From assembly GCF_003664645.1 (NCBI RefSeq), contig NZ_RCHC01000012.1:1-64000 (forward strand): 64,000 nucleotides of DNA, in the 5' to 3' direction. Positions 17,914-27,674 of this stretch are shown one piece after another. Within the stretch, counting starts at the first letter, position 1; the number at the start of each line of letters is the position of its first letter. The notes under the pieces were generated by a model, which made no database searches, was not told the DNA's origin, and worked only from the letters and a program-made list of their open reading frames with translations. Origin of the DNA: Acinetobacter chengduensis. Lineage in GTDB: Bacteria > Pseudomonadota > Gammaproteobacteria > Pseudomonadales > Moraxellaceae. The translations under genes and the position numbers were made by a program.

Positions 17914-18384
17914 ATGCAGTATTCATTTAATTTAGTTTTAAACAATGAAGAAGATACACAGAACTTAGCACAAGTTTTGGCGCAGCATTTTAACTCAGGT
18001 GTTATACATTTAATTGGTGATCTTGGCGCAGGTAAAACAACCTTAACACGTTATTTTATGCAAGCTTTGGGGCATAAAGGTGCGGTAAAAAGCCCAACCT
18101 ATACATTAGTCGAACCCTACAATATTCAAGGGCAAGATATTTTTCATTTTGATTTATATCGTTTAAACGATCCCTATGAATTAGAGCTTATGGGTATTCG
18201 TGATTATCTTGAAACGCCAAATGCATTGTTTTTATTTGAGTGGCCATCAAAAGGTGGTGATGAAATTCCTGCACCAGAATTGTTAATTAATATTGAAAAA
18301 TCTGAAGATGAGTTGACGCGCTATGCAACTTTAAGTTTTGCTTCAGAAAGTTTAAAAACTGCTTTAGAGAATCGTTTTTCATGA
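17914..18384 (+). CDS. tsaE: tRNA threonylcarbamoyladenosine biosynthesis ATPase TsaE
   Basis: TsaE is the ATPase that works with TsaB and TsaD to make t6A37 in ANN-reading tRNAs. The 156-residue form has a P-loop IGDLGAGKTTLTR (GDLGAGKT at 35-42), then VKSPTYTLVEPY and IFHFDLYRL, all hallmark TsaE motifs, and FLFEWPSKGG near the end. The frame is open back to 17806, which would add 36 residues overlapping the divergent promoter region; ATG 17914 is the family start. It overlaps mutL by four bases (ATGA). tsaE-mutL-miaA-hfq is a classic gammaproteobacterial operon order. Confidence 0.95.
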   Translation: MQYSFNLVLNNEEDTQNLAQVLAQHFNSGVIHLIGDLGAGKTTLTRYFMQALGHKGAVKSPTYTLVEPYNIQGQDIFHFDLYRLNDPYELELMGIRDYLETPNALFLFEWPSKGGDEIPAPELLINIEKSEDELTRYATLSFASESLKTALENRFS

Positions 18385-20360
18385 GTGAATTGAGTGTACG
18401 CCGTATTCGCACACTTGAGCCTGCATTAGCTAACCAAATTGCTGCTGGTGAAGTGATCGAACGCCCCTCATCTGTGGTCAAAGAGTTGCTGGAAAATGCT
18501 ATTGATGCTGGCACCACAGAGTTGATCATTCGAGTCGAACAAGGTGGTAGTACACTCATTGAAATTATAGATAACGGCCGTGGTATTCATCCTGAAGATT
18601 TGCCTTTGGCCGTAATGCGTCATGCTACCAGTAAAATTCAATCGGCAGAAGATTTACATGCGATTGTTAGTCTTGGTTTTCGTGGGGAGGCTTTGGCCTC
18701 CATTGCAGCTGTATCGCGTTTAACCTTAACCAGTAGTCAGTCTGATGAAGGTGTTGGCTATCAGGTTGAAGTGAATGGTACAGCATTTGATCATCAGGAA
18801 ATTCAAGCGGTCGCAACTCCGCGAGGTACACATATACGGGTGCAGGATTTATTTTTTAATGTACCTGCGCGACGTAAATTTTTAAAGAAGCCAGGCACTG
18901 AATTTGGTCATATTGAAGAAATTGTACGTCGTCTAGCACTCACACATTTTGATATTCGTTTTGTACTAGAGCATAACAACAGTATTAAGCTGAATTTGCC
19001 TGTTGCAGATAGTGGTGAACTACGTTTTCAGCGTGTACAACAGCTCTTAGGTCGCCAATTTACTGAAAATGCATATTGGATGGATGCAGACAGCATTAGT
19101 ATGCGTTTGAGTGGCTGGCTAGGACACCCATCTGATGCGAGGGCTCAGGCAGATTTACAATACGTTTATGTAAATGGTCGTATTGTGAAAGATAAGACAA
19201 TTTCGCATGCCTTGCGTATGGCTTATGAAGGTATTTTACATGGACATCAACATGCGGCGTATCTGCTTTTTTTAGAAGTTGATCCTGAAAATATTGATGT
19301 CAATGTACATCCAACTAAGCACGAAATTCGTTTTTTAAATCAGCGTGAGGTTCATGAATTTGTACGGCATGCTGCGAAAAAGGCATTGGCTCAATTTCAA
19401 ACGGCATCGGCAGAACTATCATCTGCGATGAAGCAGGATGCTGAGCAGATTTCTACGCATGCTTCGCCACAACCACGCTATCAAGAACAGTTTGATTTAC
19501 ATAAGCAAACCATCACACAGGCACATGCTTCGTTTGAAACAATGCCACAGCGTGATACGAGCTTTGAGTTTGATCAGAACCTAACTGAAATGCGCTATGA
19601 TTCTGCACAAACACCTACACCGACTGCCTATCAATACAACGCACAACTGGGTGGTTCAGCACGACTCAATAATGCTTTACAAAGTTATTTAGCACCACTA
19701 CGTGCTGTTGAAGATACTGCTGGTGTAGATCAGAACATGACTTTAGAAGCGCATATTGCAGCTAAAGTAGATGAGCATCCATTGGGTATTGCGATTGCGC
19801 AGCTCCATGGTATTTATATTTTGGCGCAAAATACCGAAGGCTTGATTATTGTTGATATGCATGCGGCACATGAGCGTATTGTGCTGCAACAAATGAAAGC
19901 TGCTTGGGATAAGCCAGAATTTTGGATGTCACAGCAATTATTAATTCCTAAAGTTGTGCATATTAACCGTATGCAAGCGATGCGAGTAGATGATCTAAAA
20001 GACCAACTGGCTCGTTTTGGTTTGGAAATCGACCAATATGGCGATGAGCAAGTGATTGTGCGTGGTGTACCTGCAATATTACACAAAGCTAATTTAGAGG
20101 CCTTGGTGCCAGAACTACTGAGTGATTTAGATCCCACAGATCAAGCACAAGGCTTATTGCAACGTCGTGATGAAATTTTAGCAGGTATGGCTTGTCATGG
20201 CGCAGTGCGCGCGCATCGAATACTGAGCCTCTCTGAAATGAATGCTTTGCTTCGTCAAATGGAGCAAACTGAATTTGCTAGTCAATGTAATCATGGTCGC
20301 CCTACATGGCGTGCTTTTCCATTGGCTCAACTTGATAAACTTTTTGCTCGAGGAGAGTAG
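18381..20360 (+). CDS. mutL: DNA mismatch repair protein MutL
   Basis: MutL couples MutS mismatch recognition to strand incision. The N-terminal GHKL ATPase has ENAIDAG (E36 and N39 region), DNGRGI at about 64-69, and GFRGEAL near 99-105. A Gln-rich linker covers about 345-450. The C-terminal domain keeps ACHGAVRA (604-611) and QCNHGRPTW, motifs of endonuclease-type MutL, but the core motif DQHAxxExxxxE reads D492-M-H-A-A-H-E498-R-I-V-L-Q503, so Q2 is Met and the last Glu is Gln. It starts four bases inside tsaE and ends six bases before miaA. Confidence 0.97.
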   Translation: MSELSVRRIRTLEPALANQIAAGEVIERPSSVVKELLENAIDAGTTELIIRVEQGGSTLIEIIDNGRGIHPEDLPLAVMRHATSKIQSAEDLHAIVSLGFRGEALASIAAVSRLTLTSSQSDEGVGYQVEVNGTAFDHQEIQAVATPRGTHIRVQDLFFNVPARRKFLKKPGTEFGHIEEIVRRLALTHFDIRFVLEHNNSIKLNLPVADSGELRFQRVQQLLGRQFTENAYWMDADSISMRLSGWLGHPSDARAQADLQYVYVNGRIVKDKTISHALRMAYEGILHGHQHAAYLLFLEVDPENIDVNVHPTKHEIRFLNQREVHEFVRHAAKKALAQFQTASAELSSAMKQDAEQISTHASPQPRYQEQFDLHKQTITQAHASFETMPQRDTSFEFDQNLTEMRYDSAQTPTPTAYQYNAQLGGSARLNNALQSYLAPLRAVEDTAGVDQNMTLEAHIAAKVDEHPLGIAIAQLHGIYILAQNTEGLIIVDMHAAHERIVLQQMKAAWDKPEFWMSQQLLIPKVVHINRMQAMRVDDLKDQLARFGLEIDQYGDEQVIVRGVPAILHKANLEALVPELLSDLDPTDQAQGLLQRRDEILAGMACHGAVRAHRILSLSEMNALLRQMEQTEFASQCNHGRPTWRAFPLAQLDKLFARGE

Positions 20361-20366
20361 TTTTAC

Positions 20367-21311
20367 ATGTCAAATCAATTGCCGGTCATCAATTTAATGG
20401 GACCAACTGCAAGCGGGAAAACTGCTTTGGCATGCGAATTATACGAGCAAGGTAATTTTGAGTTGATTTCTGTCGATTCTGCGCTGGTTTACCAAGACAT
20501 GGATATTGGTACCGCCAAGCCTACAAAAGCCGAATTGGCGCAATTCCCGCATCATCTGATCGATATTATTTCACCACTTGAAGTTTATTCTGCTGCAAGC
20601 TTTGTTGAAGATGCATCTGCACTGATTGATGATATGCATTCACGCGGAAAAACCCCAATATTGGTGGGTGGGACCATGCTGTATTTCAAAGCTTTATTAG
20701 AGGGATTGTCGAGTAATTTACCAAGTGCAGATTATGCGGTGCGTGCAGACATTGAAGCGATGGGGGAGCGCGAAGGTTGGCAAGCAGTATATGCGTATTT
20801 GTGTCAGGTTGACCCGCTGGCAGGTCAGAAATTTAAGGTAAGTGATAAGCAACGTATTATTCGTGCGCTGGAAGTATTTAAGCTAACGGGTACACCAATT
20901 ACACAGCTTCAAGCCGAACAACCGAAGAACTTACCATATCGATACACTTTTCATAATTACGCCTTGCTGCCTGATCGTATAGAGTTGCATAAAAGAATAG
21001 AAAAACGTCTCGAGATAATGTGGGAAATCGGATTTTTGAATGAGGTTGAAGAACTCATGAAAAAATACGATTTAAATGAGGATTTACCTTCAATGCGTTC
21101 TGTTGGTTATCGACAAGCCATGGAATTTTTGAAAAATAGTGATAAAAGTATCGTAAATCGTAAAGAAATGGAGGATAGAGCTCTATTTGCAACACGACAA
21201 CTTGCAAAACGTCAATACACATGGTTAAGATCTTTGCAAGAAACGCATAAATTTACAACATATTTAACGATTAAGCAGGCTCAAGAAGACTTGCGAAACT
21301 GTTACGGATAA
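20367..21311 (+). CDS. miaA: tRNA dimethylallyltransferase MiaA
   Basis: MiaA transfers a dimethylallyl group to N6 of A37 in tRNAs reading UNN codons. The 314-residue protein has P-loop GPTASGKT (12-19), [18 protein letters not shown] (catalytic D and T region), [23 protein letters not shown], and the [15 protein letters not shown] and [13 protein letters not shown] motifs, all in the family order. A good AGGAGAG site overlaps the end of mutL. It is followed by a likely terminator and hfq. Confidence 0.97.
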   Translation: MSNQLPVINLMGPTASGKTALACELYEQGNFELISVDSALVYQDMDIGTAKPTKAELAQFPHHLIDIISPLEVYSAASFVEDASALIDDMHSRGKTPILVGGTMLYFKALLEGLSSNLPSADYAVRADIEAMGEREGWQAVYAYLCQVDPLAGQKFKVSDKQRIIRALEVFKLTGTPITQLQAEQPKNLPYRYTFHNYALLPDRIELHKRIEKRLEIMWEIGFLNEVEELMKKYDLNEDLPSMRSVGYRQAMEFLKNSDKSIVNRKEMEDRALFATRQLAKRQYTWLRSLQETHKFTTYLTIKQAQEDLRNCYG

Positions 21312-21325
21312 AGCAAAATTTGGGT

Positions 21326-21371
21326 ACTACCTTTTTTATAATTTTTAATTGAAAAATCAAAGGTAGTTTTT
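21326..21371 (+). terminator. probable terminator or attenuator between miaA and hfq
   Basis: ACTACCTTT and AAAGGTAGT pair across an AT-rich loop and are followed by TTTTT. It lies 15 bases past miaA, so hfq may have its own promoter or be partly attenuated here. Confidence 0.5.
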
Positions 21372-21403
21372 GCGCTGATTTTTAAATTTTTTGGAGTTAT
21401 AAC

Positions 21404-21919
21404 ATGTCTAAAGGTCAAACTTTACAAGATCCGTTCTTGAATTCTCTCCGTAAGGAACGTATTCCTGTTTCTATTTTCCTTGTGAATGGTATTAAATTAC
21501 AAGGTCATATTGAATCTTTTGACCAATATGTAGTTTTATTAAAAAATACTGTAAGCCAAATGGTTTACAAGCACGCGATTTCTACAGTAGTTCCTGCACG
21601 TAACCCACGTCCTGCTGGTGCTCCTGCTGGTGCTCAAGGCGCAGCTGGCTTCGGCGGTCAACAAGGTGGCTTCGGTGGCGGTCAACAAGGTGGCTTCGGT
21701 GGCGGTCAACAAGGTGGCTTCGGTGGTCAAGGTGGCTTCGGTGGTCAAGGTGGCTTTGGTGGTCAAGGTGGCTTTGGTGGTCAAGGTGGTTTTGGTGGTC
21801 AAGGTGGCTTCGGCGGTCAAGGTGGCTTCGGTGGTCAAAGTGGCTTCGGTGGTCAATCTGCTGGCTTTGATGGCGAATCAAAATTTGAAGATTCTCAAGA
21901 AGACGAAAATAATCGTTAA
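21404..21919 (+). CDS. hfq: RNA chaperone Hfq with long Gly-rich tail
   Basis: Hfq forms hexamers that bind sRNAs and mRNAs. Residues 1-68 are a normal Hfq core: [10 protein letters not shown], the Sm1 region [20 protein letters not shown] and the Sm2 motif [11 protein letters not shown]; position 42 is Tyr where E. coli has Phe. Residues 69-171 are a tail built of GGFGGGQQ octads and then about seven GGFGGQ hexads, ending in an acidic [13 protein letters not shown] tip. E. coli Hfq is 102 residues; such a tail is a known feature of Acinetobacter and other Moraxellaceae. A TTGGAG site precedes the ATG. Confidence 0.97.
   Translation: MSKGQTLQDPFLNSLRKERIPVSIFLVNGIKLQGHIESFDQYVVLLKNTVSQMVYKHAISTVVPARNPRPAGAPAGAQGAAGFGGQQGGFGGGQQGGFGGGQQGGFGGQGGFGGQGGFGGQGGFGGQGGFGGQGGFGGQGGFGGQSGFGGQSAGFDGESKFEDSQEDENNR
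21645..21862 (+). repeat. tandem 18/24-base repeats in hfq
   Basis: Two or three 24-base units (encoding GGFGGGQQ) pass into about seven 18-base units (encoding GGFGGQ). The copies differ mainly at third positions (TTC/TTT, GGC/GGT), so the array is old enough to have drifted but still alike enough to recombine. Confidence 0.85.
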
Positions 21920-21931
21920 TTGATACTTCAT

Positions 21932-21963
21932 AAAAAAGCCTCTCATTTGAGAGGCTTTTTTAT
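21932..21963 (+). terminator. hfq terminator
   Basis: GCCTCTC and GAGAGGC pair around ATTT, flanked by an A-run and a T-run, 13 bases past the hfq stop. Confidence 0.9.
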
Positions 21964-21994
21964 GTCTTAAATTTGGCTTGCATATTGATAAGTC

Positions 21995-22022
21995 AAAAAC
22001 CAGCATTGAGTGCTGGTTTTTT
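21995..22022 (-). terminator. lptD-surA terminator
   Basis: ACCAGCA and TGCTGGT pair around TTGAG with A- and T-runs on both sides. It lies 11 bases past the surA stop, reading on the minus strand. Confidence 0.85.
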
Positions 22023-22032
22023 GAGCTCAATC

Positions 22033-23352
22033 TTAAGAACGATTATTTTTACGATCTAAAGAAGGATCTTTGATATCGACAAATGCATTATTACGCGTTT
22101 CACGTAACCAGCTGTCTAATTCGGCATCAAATTGACGTTCACCAAGAAGCTGGCGAGCCATACGTTCTTGGTATTCTTTGGTCATATCTTGTTGGCGAGT
22201 GTCTGTCACTTGTAAAATATGCCAGCCAAATTGAGTTTGGAAAGGTTCAGTAATTTGGCCTTTTGGCGTAGATTGCATTTTTGCATCAAATTCTGGAACC
22301 ATCATACCGGGCGTTACCCAACCTAAGCTACCACCATCACGTGCAGAGCCAGGGTCATTTGAGAAAGTAGCTGCCAAAACTGCAAAGTCTTCACCTTTGT
22401 TTAAGCGAGCGTAGATGCTATCAATTTGCTGCTTTGCATCTTCGGGGCTTACAACCTCAGACGGTTGAATCAAAATGTGACGTGTTTGGAATTGAGACAC
22501 AATGGCTTTTTGTTCGGCACCTTTGCGTTCAATTAGTTTTAAAACGTGAATACCATCGCGTACAGGAATTAGGTCAGTTGTTTGACCATCTTGAAGTGTG
22601 CTTACACGTGCAGCTAATTCAGCAGGAATGTCCGATAAACTACGGAAGCCCATATCTGCACCTTCAACTTTAACACCGTTGGTGCTAAATTTTTGCTCAA
22701 TGGCTTTTACATCATTGGAATTGTTGAGTTCTGCTTTAACGAGTTTTGCAGTTTTTTCAGCAACAGCTTGATCTGTGCCAGAAATACGAACATGGATTAC
22801 ATGCGCTTGGCTACCAATAGCTGCTTGGCCTTGTGGTGAGTTTAAGAAGTTTTTCACATCAGAATCAGAAATGTGAATGCGAGACATCACCACTTGTTGG
22901 CGTAAGCGATTAATTGCTAAATCTTCTGCAATACGGTTACGTAAGCCTGCATAAGTATTAGGTGATAGAGCATCTAATTTCTGTTGGAAAGCTTCAAGAC
23001 TATTGGATCCTGAATCTTTTGCAACTTTTAATACAGCTTCGTTTAAGCTTTTTTCATCGGGTTTGATGTTGTAGCGTTTCACTTGTTCTAATTGTGCTTG
23101 ACGCGAAATTAGTTGCTCAAGTGCTTGTTGTTGTAGATATTGTTCTGGTGGGACAGTTTTTTTCTGTGCCTCCAATTGATGTGTTACCTCGGCAATGCTT
23201 TGCTCAAGGTCACTACGTAAAATTACACTATTGTCGACAACAGCAACAACTTCATCTTTAGGTTGGCCAGCGGCAAAAACAGGTAATGCCGTGCTCAAGC
23301 ACAGTGCGAGCGTCGTTGCTTTAAAAATGCGTTTTAATTGTGTTGTCTTCAT
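22033..23352 (-). CDS. surA: periplasmic chaperone and peptidyl-prolyl isomerase SurA
   Basis: SurA carries outer-membrane proteins, LptD among them, across the periplasm. The 439-residue precursor has a Sec signal (about residues 1-28, KATTLALCLSTALPVFAAG), the N-terminal chaperone region, and two parvulin domains: the first is diverged (about 175-275), the second is typical, with RHILIQPSE, GEDFAVLAATFSNDPGSARDGGSLGW and QFGWHILQV (about 290-390). The C-terminal helix follows. Its ATG shares one base with the lptD stop, so the two are translationally coupled; in E. coli they are likewise adjacent and both are controlled by envelope stress. Confidence 0.96.
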   Translation of the reverse strand: MKTTQLKRIFKATTLALCLSTALPVFAAGQPKDEVVAVVDNSVILRSDLEQSIAEVTHQLEAQKKTVPPEQYLQQQALEQLISRQAQLEQVKRYNIKPDEKSLNEAVLKVAKDSGSNSLEAFQQKLDALSPNTYAGLRNRIAEDLAINRLRQQVVMSRIHISDSDVKNFLNSPQGQAAIGSQAHVIHVRISGTDQAVAEKTAKLVKAELNNSNDVKAIEQKFSTNGVKVEGADMGFRSLSDIPAELAARVSTLQDGQTTDLIPVRDGIHVLKLIERKGAEQKAIVSQFQTRHILIQPSEVVSPEDAKQQIDSIYARLNKGEDFAVLAATFSNDPGSARDGGSLGWVTPGMMVPEFDAKMQSTPKGQITEPFQTQFGWHILQVTDTRQQDMTKEYQERMARQLLGERQFDAELDSWLRETRNNAFVDIKDPSLDRKNNRS

Positions 23353-25841
23353 TAACGTTCAGTCCAATTTTGATTGATATTGTTAAAACCTAAAATACGG
23401 TTTTCAAGCAATGATGAAAGTTTGTTATTAAAGCCACCTAGGCCTTTTAAGGTGAACTCAGCCATAATGGCACGTTTTGGATTAACACCGTCATCTTTCA
23501 CGTTATCTAAGTCGTTGTAGTATGAGCGACCATATACAGAAACACCCCAACAGCATGATTCATAGTTCACACCAAGCAGATATTCACGGGCAACACTATT
23601 GTCTAAATCGTATTGAGCGTGACCAATAATGCGCCAGTTGTTGTGTACAGGTTGAATGAAAGAGGCAACGACTTGATCGTAGTGGTCTTGGCGGTTTGGA
23701 ATAGCACGACGGTTAAAATAACCTAGATTATATAGGCTACCTTTGTCGCTGGTGTAATATGCTTGAATATCACGCTCTGCATTATCGCCATTTGCCATCC
23801 ATGCGCTATTGGCATTAACAGTAAAGCGCTCTGACAGTTGGCTGGTTAAGCTTACAACAGGGCCAGTGTGGCGTTCGCGGTCAAACGCATCACTGGTGTT
23901 GTTGAGTGTTACACGACGATCTTCAAAGTAAAAGCTTTGACCAACGCTAGCTTTTAAGCGTTCTAAGCCAACTTCATCAAATAAGCTATAACTTAAGCCG
24001 AGTGATGTGAAGTTATTGTCTTCTAAGCGGTCATGGCCATAGAAGCGGTATGGACTAAATAATTGATCATAGCTTACAGACGCTGTAGCAGAGTCAAAGT
24101 TTGGATGTGTGTCCTGGTTACGATACGGTGAATATGCGTAGAACATACGCGGTGTCAACGTTTGTAAGAATTTTCCTTGCTTTTCAAAAATTAAGCCAGC
24201 ATCTAATGTAAATTGTGGTACAAAAATTGATTTGGTTTCATTTGAAGAACTGGTTTGTGCGTTTGCGCCATTGCCTTGTAAAAAGTCGATGGTGTTTTTA
24301 TCAAAGAATGTATTGACGTTACGTACAGTTGCTTCAGGAATCACAAATGCAAATGGCGTGCGATAGTTATAGCGAACAGAGAAGTCGTTATAAATACGTG
24401 TACCACTTGGTTCAAACGAATTTACGTTGTTGCTATAAGCATTGTAATCATTAATGTCTTTTTTGAAGTAAGCCGTATCGTGGTTTAATTCATATTGTAA
24501 ACCCAGTGGATTACCTGTTTTGTAGTTAACTAAAAGCTGAGGTAAACGCGCATAAGGGCGGTCTTCATCTTTTACAGTTTTATCCAGTGTTTGGAAGTCT
24601 TCAACTTTAAGCTGTGCTTTCAGACCCGGAATACCATGTTTATAGTTTAGTTCCCAAGCACGACGTAGGTTGAGGTCAGTTCTTGAGTTTGGATTGTTAT
24701 TTAAATCTGCAAAATAATCTTTATCAGAGGCGTAGTTATAATCGAGGCTGGTGTTGAATTGGTCGTTAATTTGCCAATTGTGTTCAGCATGCAAGAATTT
24801 ACGATCTTTGTCGTTATAGCCACTGTCCGATGGTAATGCACCACCAGAAATTAAGCCTTGTCCGAAGTTTTTAGTCAGATAGCGAAATTCACCCTCTAGC
24901 ATAGCGCCACGGTCTGCAAGAAAACGTGGGGTAAGAGTTGCATCGTAATTTGGTGCTAAATTTAAATAAACAGGTACGCCCAGTTCTAAACCACCATCAT
25001 TGGTAAAACCAAAGCTAGGTGTCAAAATACCTGTAGTGCGGCGTTCATCAATAGGGAAATTAAAATAAGGAACGGCCATCACAGGCACGTCTTTTACATA
25101 TAACTTTGTACCTTTGGTTTCACCGCGACCAGTTTCTTGGTTAAGTTTAATGTGATCGGCTTGAATTTTCCAAGTCGGCTTTTCATCTGGGGGACAGGTT
25201 GTATAAGTTGCTTTGTCCAGTTCTAAGGTGTTCGTTGAAGTACGAGAAATTTTATCAGCACGGCCATGTGCATGTTGTTGCTCTGAAATATATAGACTGT
25301 TATTTAAATCACCCTGTTGGGTTTTTAGATTATAGTTAACGTTATCGCTTTGTGAAATGAGCCCTGATTGCGCCATTTGCACATTACCTGATGCATTGGC
25401 ATAGGTCTTGGTCTTATCAATTTTAATTTGATCAGCGCGAATTTGGCGACCTTCTTGGTCAATGACAACATTGCCCTCAAGAATTGAATCACCGTTTGGA
25501 TCAAAGTGACCATAGTCAGCTGTAATAGTTGATGTAGCAGTCTCAGGAGATGCTGCTTTAGTGTCTGATGCAATAGGTGTGACCCAAGCACCTTGGCAAT
25601 AAGCCGAACTCAGTTGATGGCCTTGGCGTTGCTGCGCTTCTGGTGCCGATTTATCGACATAATACTGCTCAAAAAACTTTTGGCCAGGATAAGTTTCAGT
25701 AATGCTTTTTTTAAGCTGTGCATTATTGACAGTCGAAGCAGTCTGGTCAGCGGCATAGCCCGTGATGGAACTACCGCAAAGTAGAGTTAAGATCGCAGTC
25801 GCTAAAGGATTAAATTTAAACTGATGCTTCATTTGTCTCAT
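23352..25841 (-). CDS. lptD: LPS assembly outer-membrane protein LptD
   Basis: LptD is the beta-barrel that, with LptE, inserts lipooligosaccharide into the outer leaflet. The 829-residue precursor has a signal peptide ending at about residue 30 (SSITGYA-AD), a periplasmic beta-jellyroll (OstA/LptA-like repeats, about 105-250) and a long barrel. Four mature cysteines are present, C82, C215 and the pair C763-C764, matching the two inter-domain disulfides of E. coli LptD. The start may be the second ATG at 25832 (MKHQFKF), preceded by GAGA. It is divergent from amgK. Confidence 0.96.
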   Translation of the reverse strand: MRQMKHQFKFNPLATAILTLLCGSSITGYAADQTASTVNNAQLKKSITETYPGQKFFEQYYVDKSAPEAQQRQGHQLSSAYCQGAWVTPIASDTKAASPETATSTITADYGHFDPNGDSILEGNVVIDQEGRQIRADQIKIDKTKTYANASGNVQMAQSGLISQSDNVNYNLKTQQGDLNNSLYISEQQHAHGRADKISRTSTNTLELDKATYTTCPPDEKPTWKIQADHIKLNQETGRGETKGTKLYVKDVPVMAVPYFNFPIDERRTTGILTPSFGFTNDGGLELGVPVYLNLAPNYDATLTPRFLADRGAMLEGEFRYLTKNFGQGLISGGALPSDSGYNDKDRKFLHAEHNWQINDQFNTSLDYNYASDKDYFADLNNNPNSRTDLNLRRAWELNYKHGIPGLKAQLKVEDFQTLDKTVKDEDRPYARLPQLLVNYKTGNPLGLQYELNHDTAYFKKDINDYNAYSNNVNSFEPSGTRIYNDFSVRYNYRTPFAFVIPEATVRNVNTFFDKNTIDFLQGNGANAQTSSSNETKSIFVPQFTLDAGLIFEKQGKFLQTLTPRMFYAYSPYRNQDTHPNFDSATASVSYDQLFSPYRFYGHDRLEDNNFTSLGLSYSLFDEVGLERLKASVGQSFYFEDRRVTLNNTSDAFDRERHTGPVVSLTSQLSERFTVNANSAWMANGDNAERDIQAYYTSDKGSLYNLGYFNRRAIPNRQDHYDQVVASFIQPVHNNWRIIGHAQYDLDNSVAREYLLGVNYESCCWGVSVYGRSYYNDLDNVKDDGVNPKRAIMAEFTLKGLGGFNNKLSSLLENRILGFNNINQNWTER

Positions 25842-25952
25842 TAACCAAGTATGCTTAATTGCAATTAATTATTGTCGCATCATAGAGAAAAAGTTGATAA
25901 GTGGCTACACTTAGCACTTTAAAAACTCAGCCTGTTTTAGAAATAATCGCAA

Positions 25953-26966
25953 ATGAATACACAACGTGAACAATTGATACAATCATGGATGACATCTGTA
26001 CTCGGTTCAGATCAATTTGAAACTCATTTTTTAGCAGGCGATGCTAGCTTTCGTCGTTATGCACGAATCAAGTTGAATAATAAAACATTTATGCTCATGG
26101 ATGCACCTCCAGAAAAAGAAGATTGTGTGCCTTTTGTGACGATTGACGAATTTTTCGATGAACACGGTGTGCGTGTACCGCATATTGTGGCTAAAGACTT
26201 TGATTTAGGTCTTTTATTATTAGAAGATTTTGGTGATGTACTGTTGTCTACGCAATTGAATGACGAAACAGTAGATACACATTATGCACAAAGTTTTAAG
26301 CAGTTAATTCAATTGCAATCGATTGCTGGTCAAGGCCATTTTCCTGAATATACCTACGAAAAATTAATTTCAGAAATGGAATTACTCACAGATTGGTTGC
26401 TTCCTTCTCTCAAAATCCAACCGACTGAAGCCGAAAGTGCGTTAATCAAACGTACATTTGCTATTTTAGCCAATGCTGCGTTGGCACAGCCTCAAGTCAT
26501 TGTGCATCGTGATTTTCATAGCCGTAATCTAATGCTATTAGAGGGCGAGTCAGAGCAAGGTGTGATTGATTTTCAAGATGCGGTTATTGGTGCGGATACT
26601 TACGATCTCATTTCAATTACTCGCGATGCTTATGTGCAGTGGAACCCTGAGCGTGTGTATACATGGTTTAAAGTGTTTTACGATTTATTGCCAGCGAATG
26701 CAAAAGAAGGTCGTGACTTTGAACAGTTTAAGCAAGATGCAGATTTAATGGCGATTCAACGCCATATTAAAATTTTAGGCATTTTTGTGCGCTTATTTGA
26801 GCGTGATGGTAAGTCAGGCTATTTGAAAGATTTGCCACGTGTAATGTGGTATTTACTTGAAGAAAGCAAGCCATACGCAGAATTACAACCATTTATGCAG
26901 TTTATTCAGGCTAAAGTATTGCCAAAATTTGAAGAAAAATATGGTCAATACGAGGTTGAAGCATAA
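25953..26966 (+). CDS. amgK: N-acetylmuramate/N-acetylglucosamine kinase AmgK
   Basis: AmgK phosphorylates the anomeric carbon of MurNAc or GlcNAc in the peptidoglycan recycling route that bypasses de novo UDP-MurNAc synthesis (first shown in Pseudomonas putida). The 337-residue protein has an aminoglycoside-phosphotransferase fold: GDASFRRYARI at the start, IVHRDFHSRNLMLLEG as catalytic loop, and VIDFQDAVIGADTYDLISI as the metal-binding DFG-like motif. Its TAA shares one base with the murU ATG. The pairing with murU and the divergent lptD-surA match Pseudomonas gene order. Confidence 0.92.
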   Translation: MNTQREQLIQSWMTSVLGSDQFETHFLAGDASFRRYARIKLNNKTFMLMDAPPEKEDCVPFVTIDEFFDEHGVRVPHIVAKDFDLGLLLLEDFGDVLLSTQLNDETVDTHYAQSFKQLIQLQSIAGQGHFPEYTYEKLISEMELLTDWLLPSLKIQPTEAESALIKRTFAILANAALAQPQVIVHRDFHSRNLMLLEGESEQGVIDFQDAVIGADTYDLISITRDAYVQWNPERVYTWFKVFYDLLPANAKEGRDFEQFKQDADLMAIQRHIKILGIFVRLFERDGKSGYLKDLPRVMWYLLEESKPYAELQPFMQFIQAKVLPKFEEKYGQYEVEA

Positions 26967-27655
26967 TGAAAGCGATGATTTTAGCCGCTGGGCTGGGTAA
27001 CCGTATGCGTCCTTTGACGCTTTACAAGCCAAAACCCTTGTTGGAAGTAGGCGGTAAGCCGTTAATTGTTTGGCATATCGAAAAACTTAAAGCCATTGGT
27101 GTGACTGAAATTGTAATTAACTCGGCTTGGTTGGCTGATGTGTTGATAGGTGCTCTCGGCGATGGTTCACAGTTTGGTGTGGACATTCGTTGGACACGTG
27201 AGCTAGAAGGTTTAGAGACTGCGGGTGGCATTATTAATGCTTTACCACTGTTAGGCACAGATCCATTTATTTTGGTGAATGGTGATGTCTGGACGACTTT
27301 TGATTTTGCATCACTTTTAAATGTGCAATTAAACGATGATTTAGCACACTTGGTTCTGGTAGAAAATCCTGAGCAACATCCAAAGGGTGATTTTACTTTA
27401 GATGCAGGTCGTGCTTATACCTTTGAACAAGAGCATGCGGGTGAATCGCTCACTTATAGTGGTGTTGCTGTTATTGATCCTGAAATGTTCGATGGCTTAG
27501 AGGCGGGTAAACGCCCATTAGCACCTTTGTTAAAACAAGCAATGCATGATGGTAAAATTACTGCAGAGAAAATGCAGGCTGCATGGGTAGATGTAGGCAC
27601 TCCTGAACGATTAAGTGCACTAGATCTCCAGATTCGTGAAGGGATGTACGTTTAA
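26966..27655 (+). CDS. murU: N-acetylmuramate alpha-1-phosphate uridylyltransferase MurU
   Basis: MurU makes UDP-MurNAc from MurNAc-1-phosphate and UTP, the step after AmgK. The 229-residue nucleotidyltransferase has the signature MILAAGLGNRMRPLT with KPKPLLEVGGKPL (about 1-33), the FILVNGDVWT metal motif near residues 97-106, and WVDVGTPERL near the end. The short length and tight coupling with amgK separate it from RmlA and GlmU type enzymes. Confidence 0.92.
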   Translation: MKAMILAAGLGNRMRPLTLYKPKPLLEVGGKPLIVWHIEKLKAIGVTEIVINSAWLADVLIGALGDGSQFGVDIRWTRELEGLETAGGIINALPLLGTDPFILVNGDVWTTFDFASLLNVQLNDDLAHLVLVENPEQHPKGDFTLDAGRAYTFEQEHAGESLTYSGVAVIDPEMFDGLEAGKRPLAPLLKQAMHDGKITAEKMQAAWVDVGTPERLSALDLQIREGMYV

Positions 27656-27674
27656 GTGCATATTCGCTAGACAC

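Noticed and set aside
21539..21881. Long minus-strand frames opposite hfq with Thr/Glu/Ala/Leu and Asp/His/Arg/Ser repeats
   Set aside because: They are mirror frames of the tandem repeat in hfq; no ribosome site and no protein-like variety.
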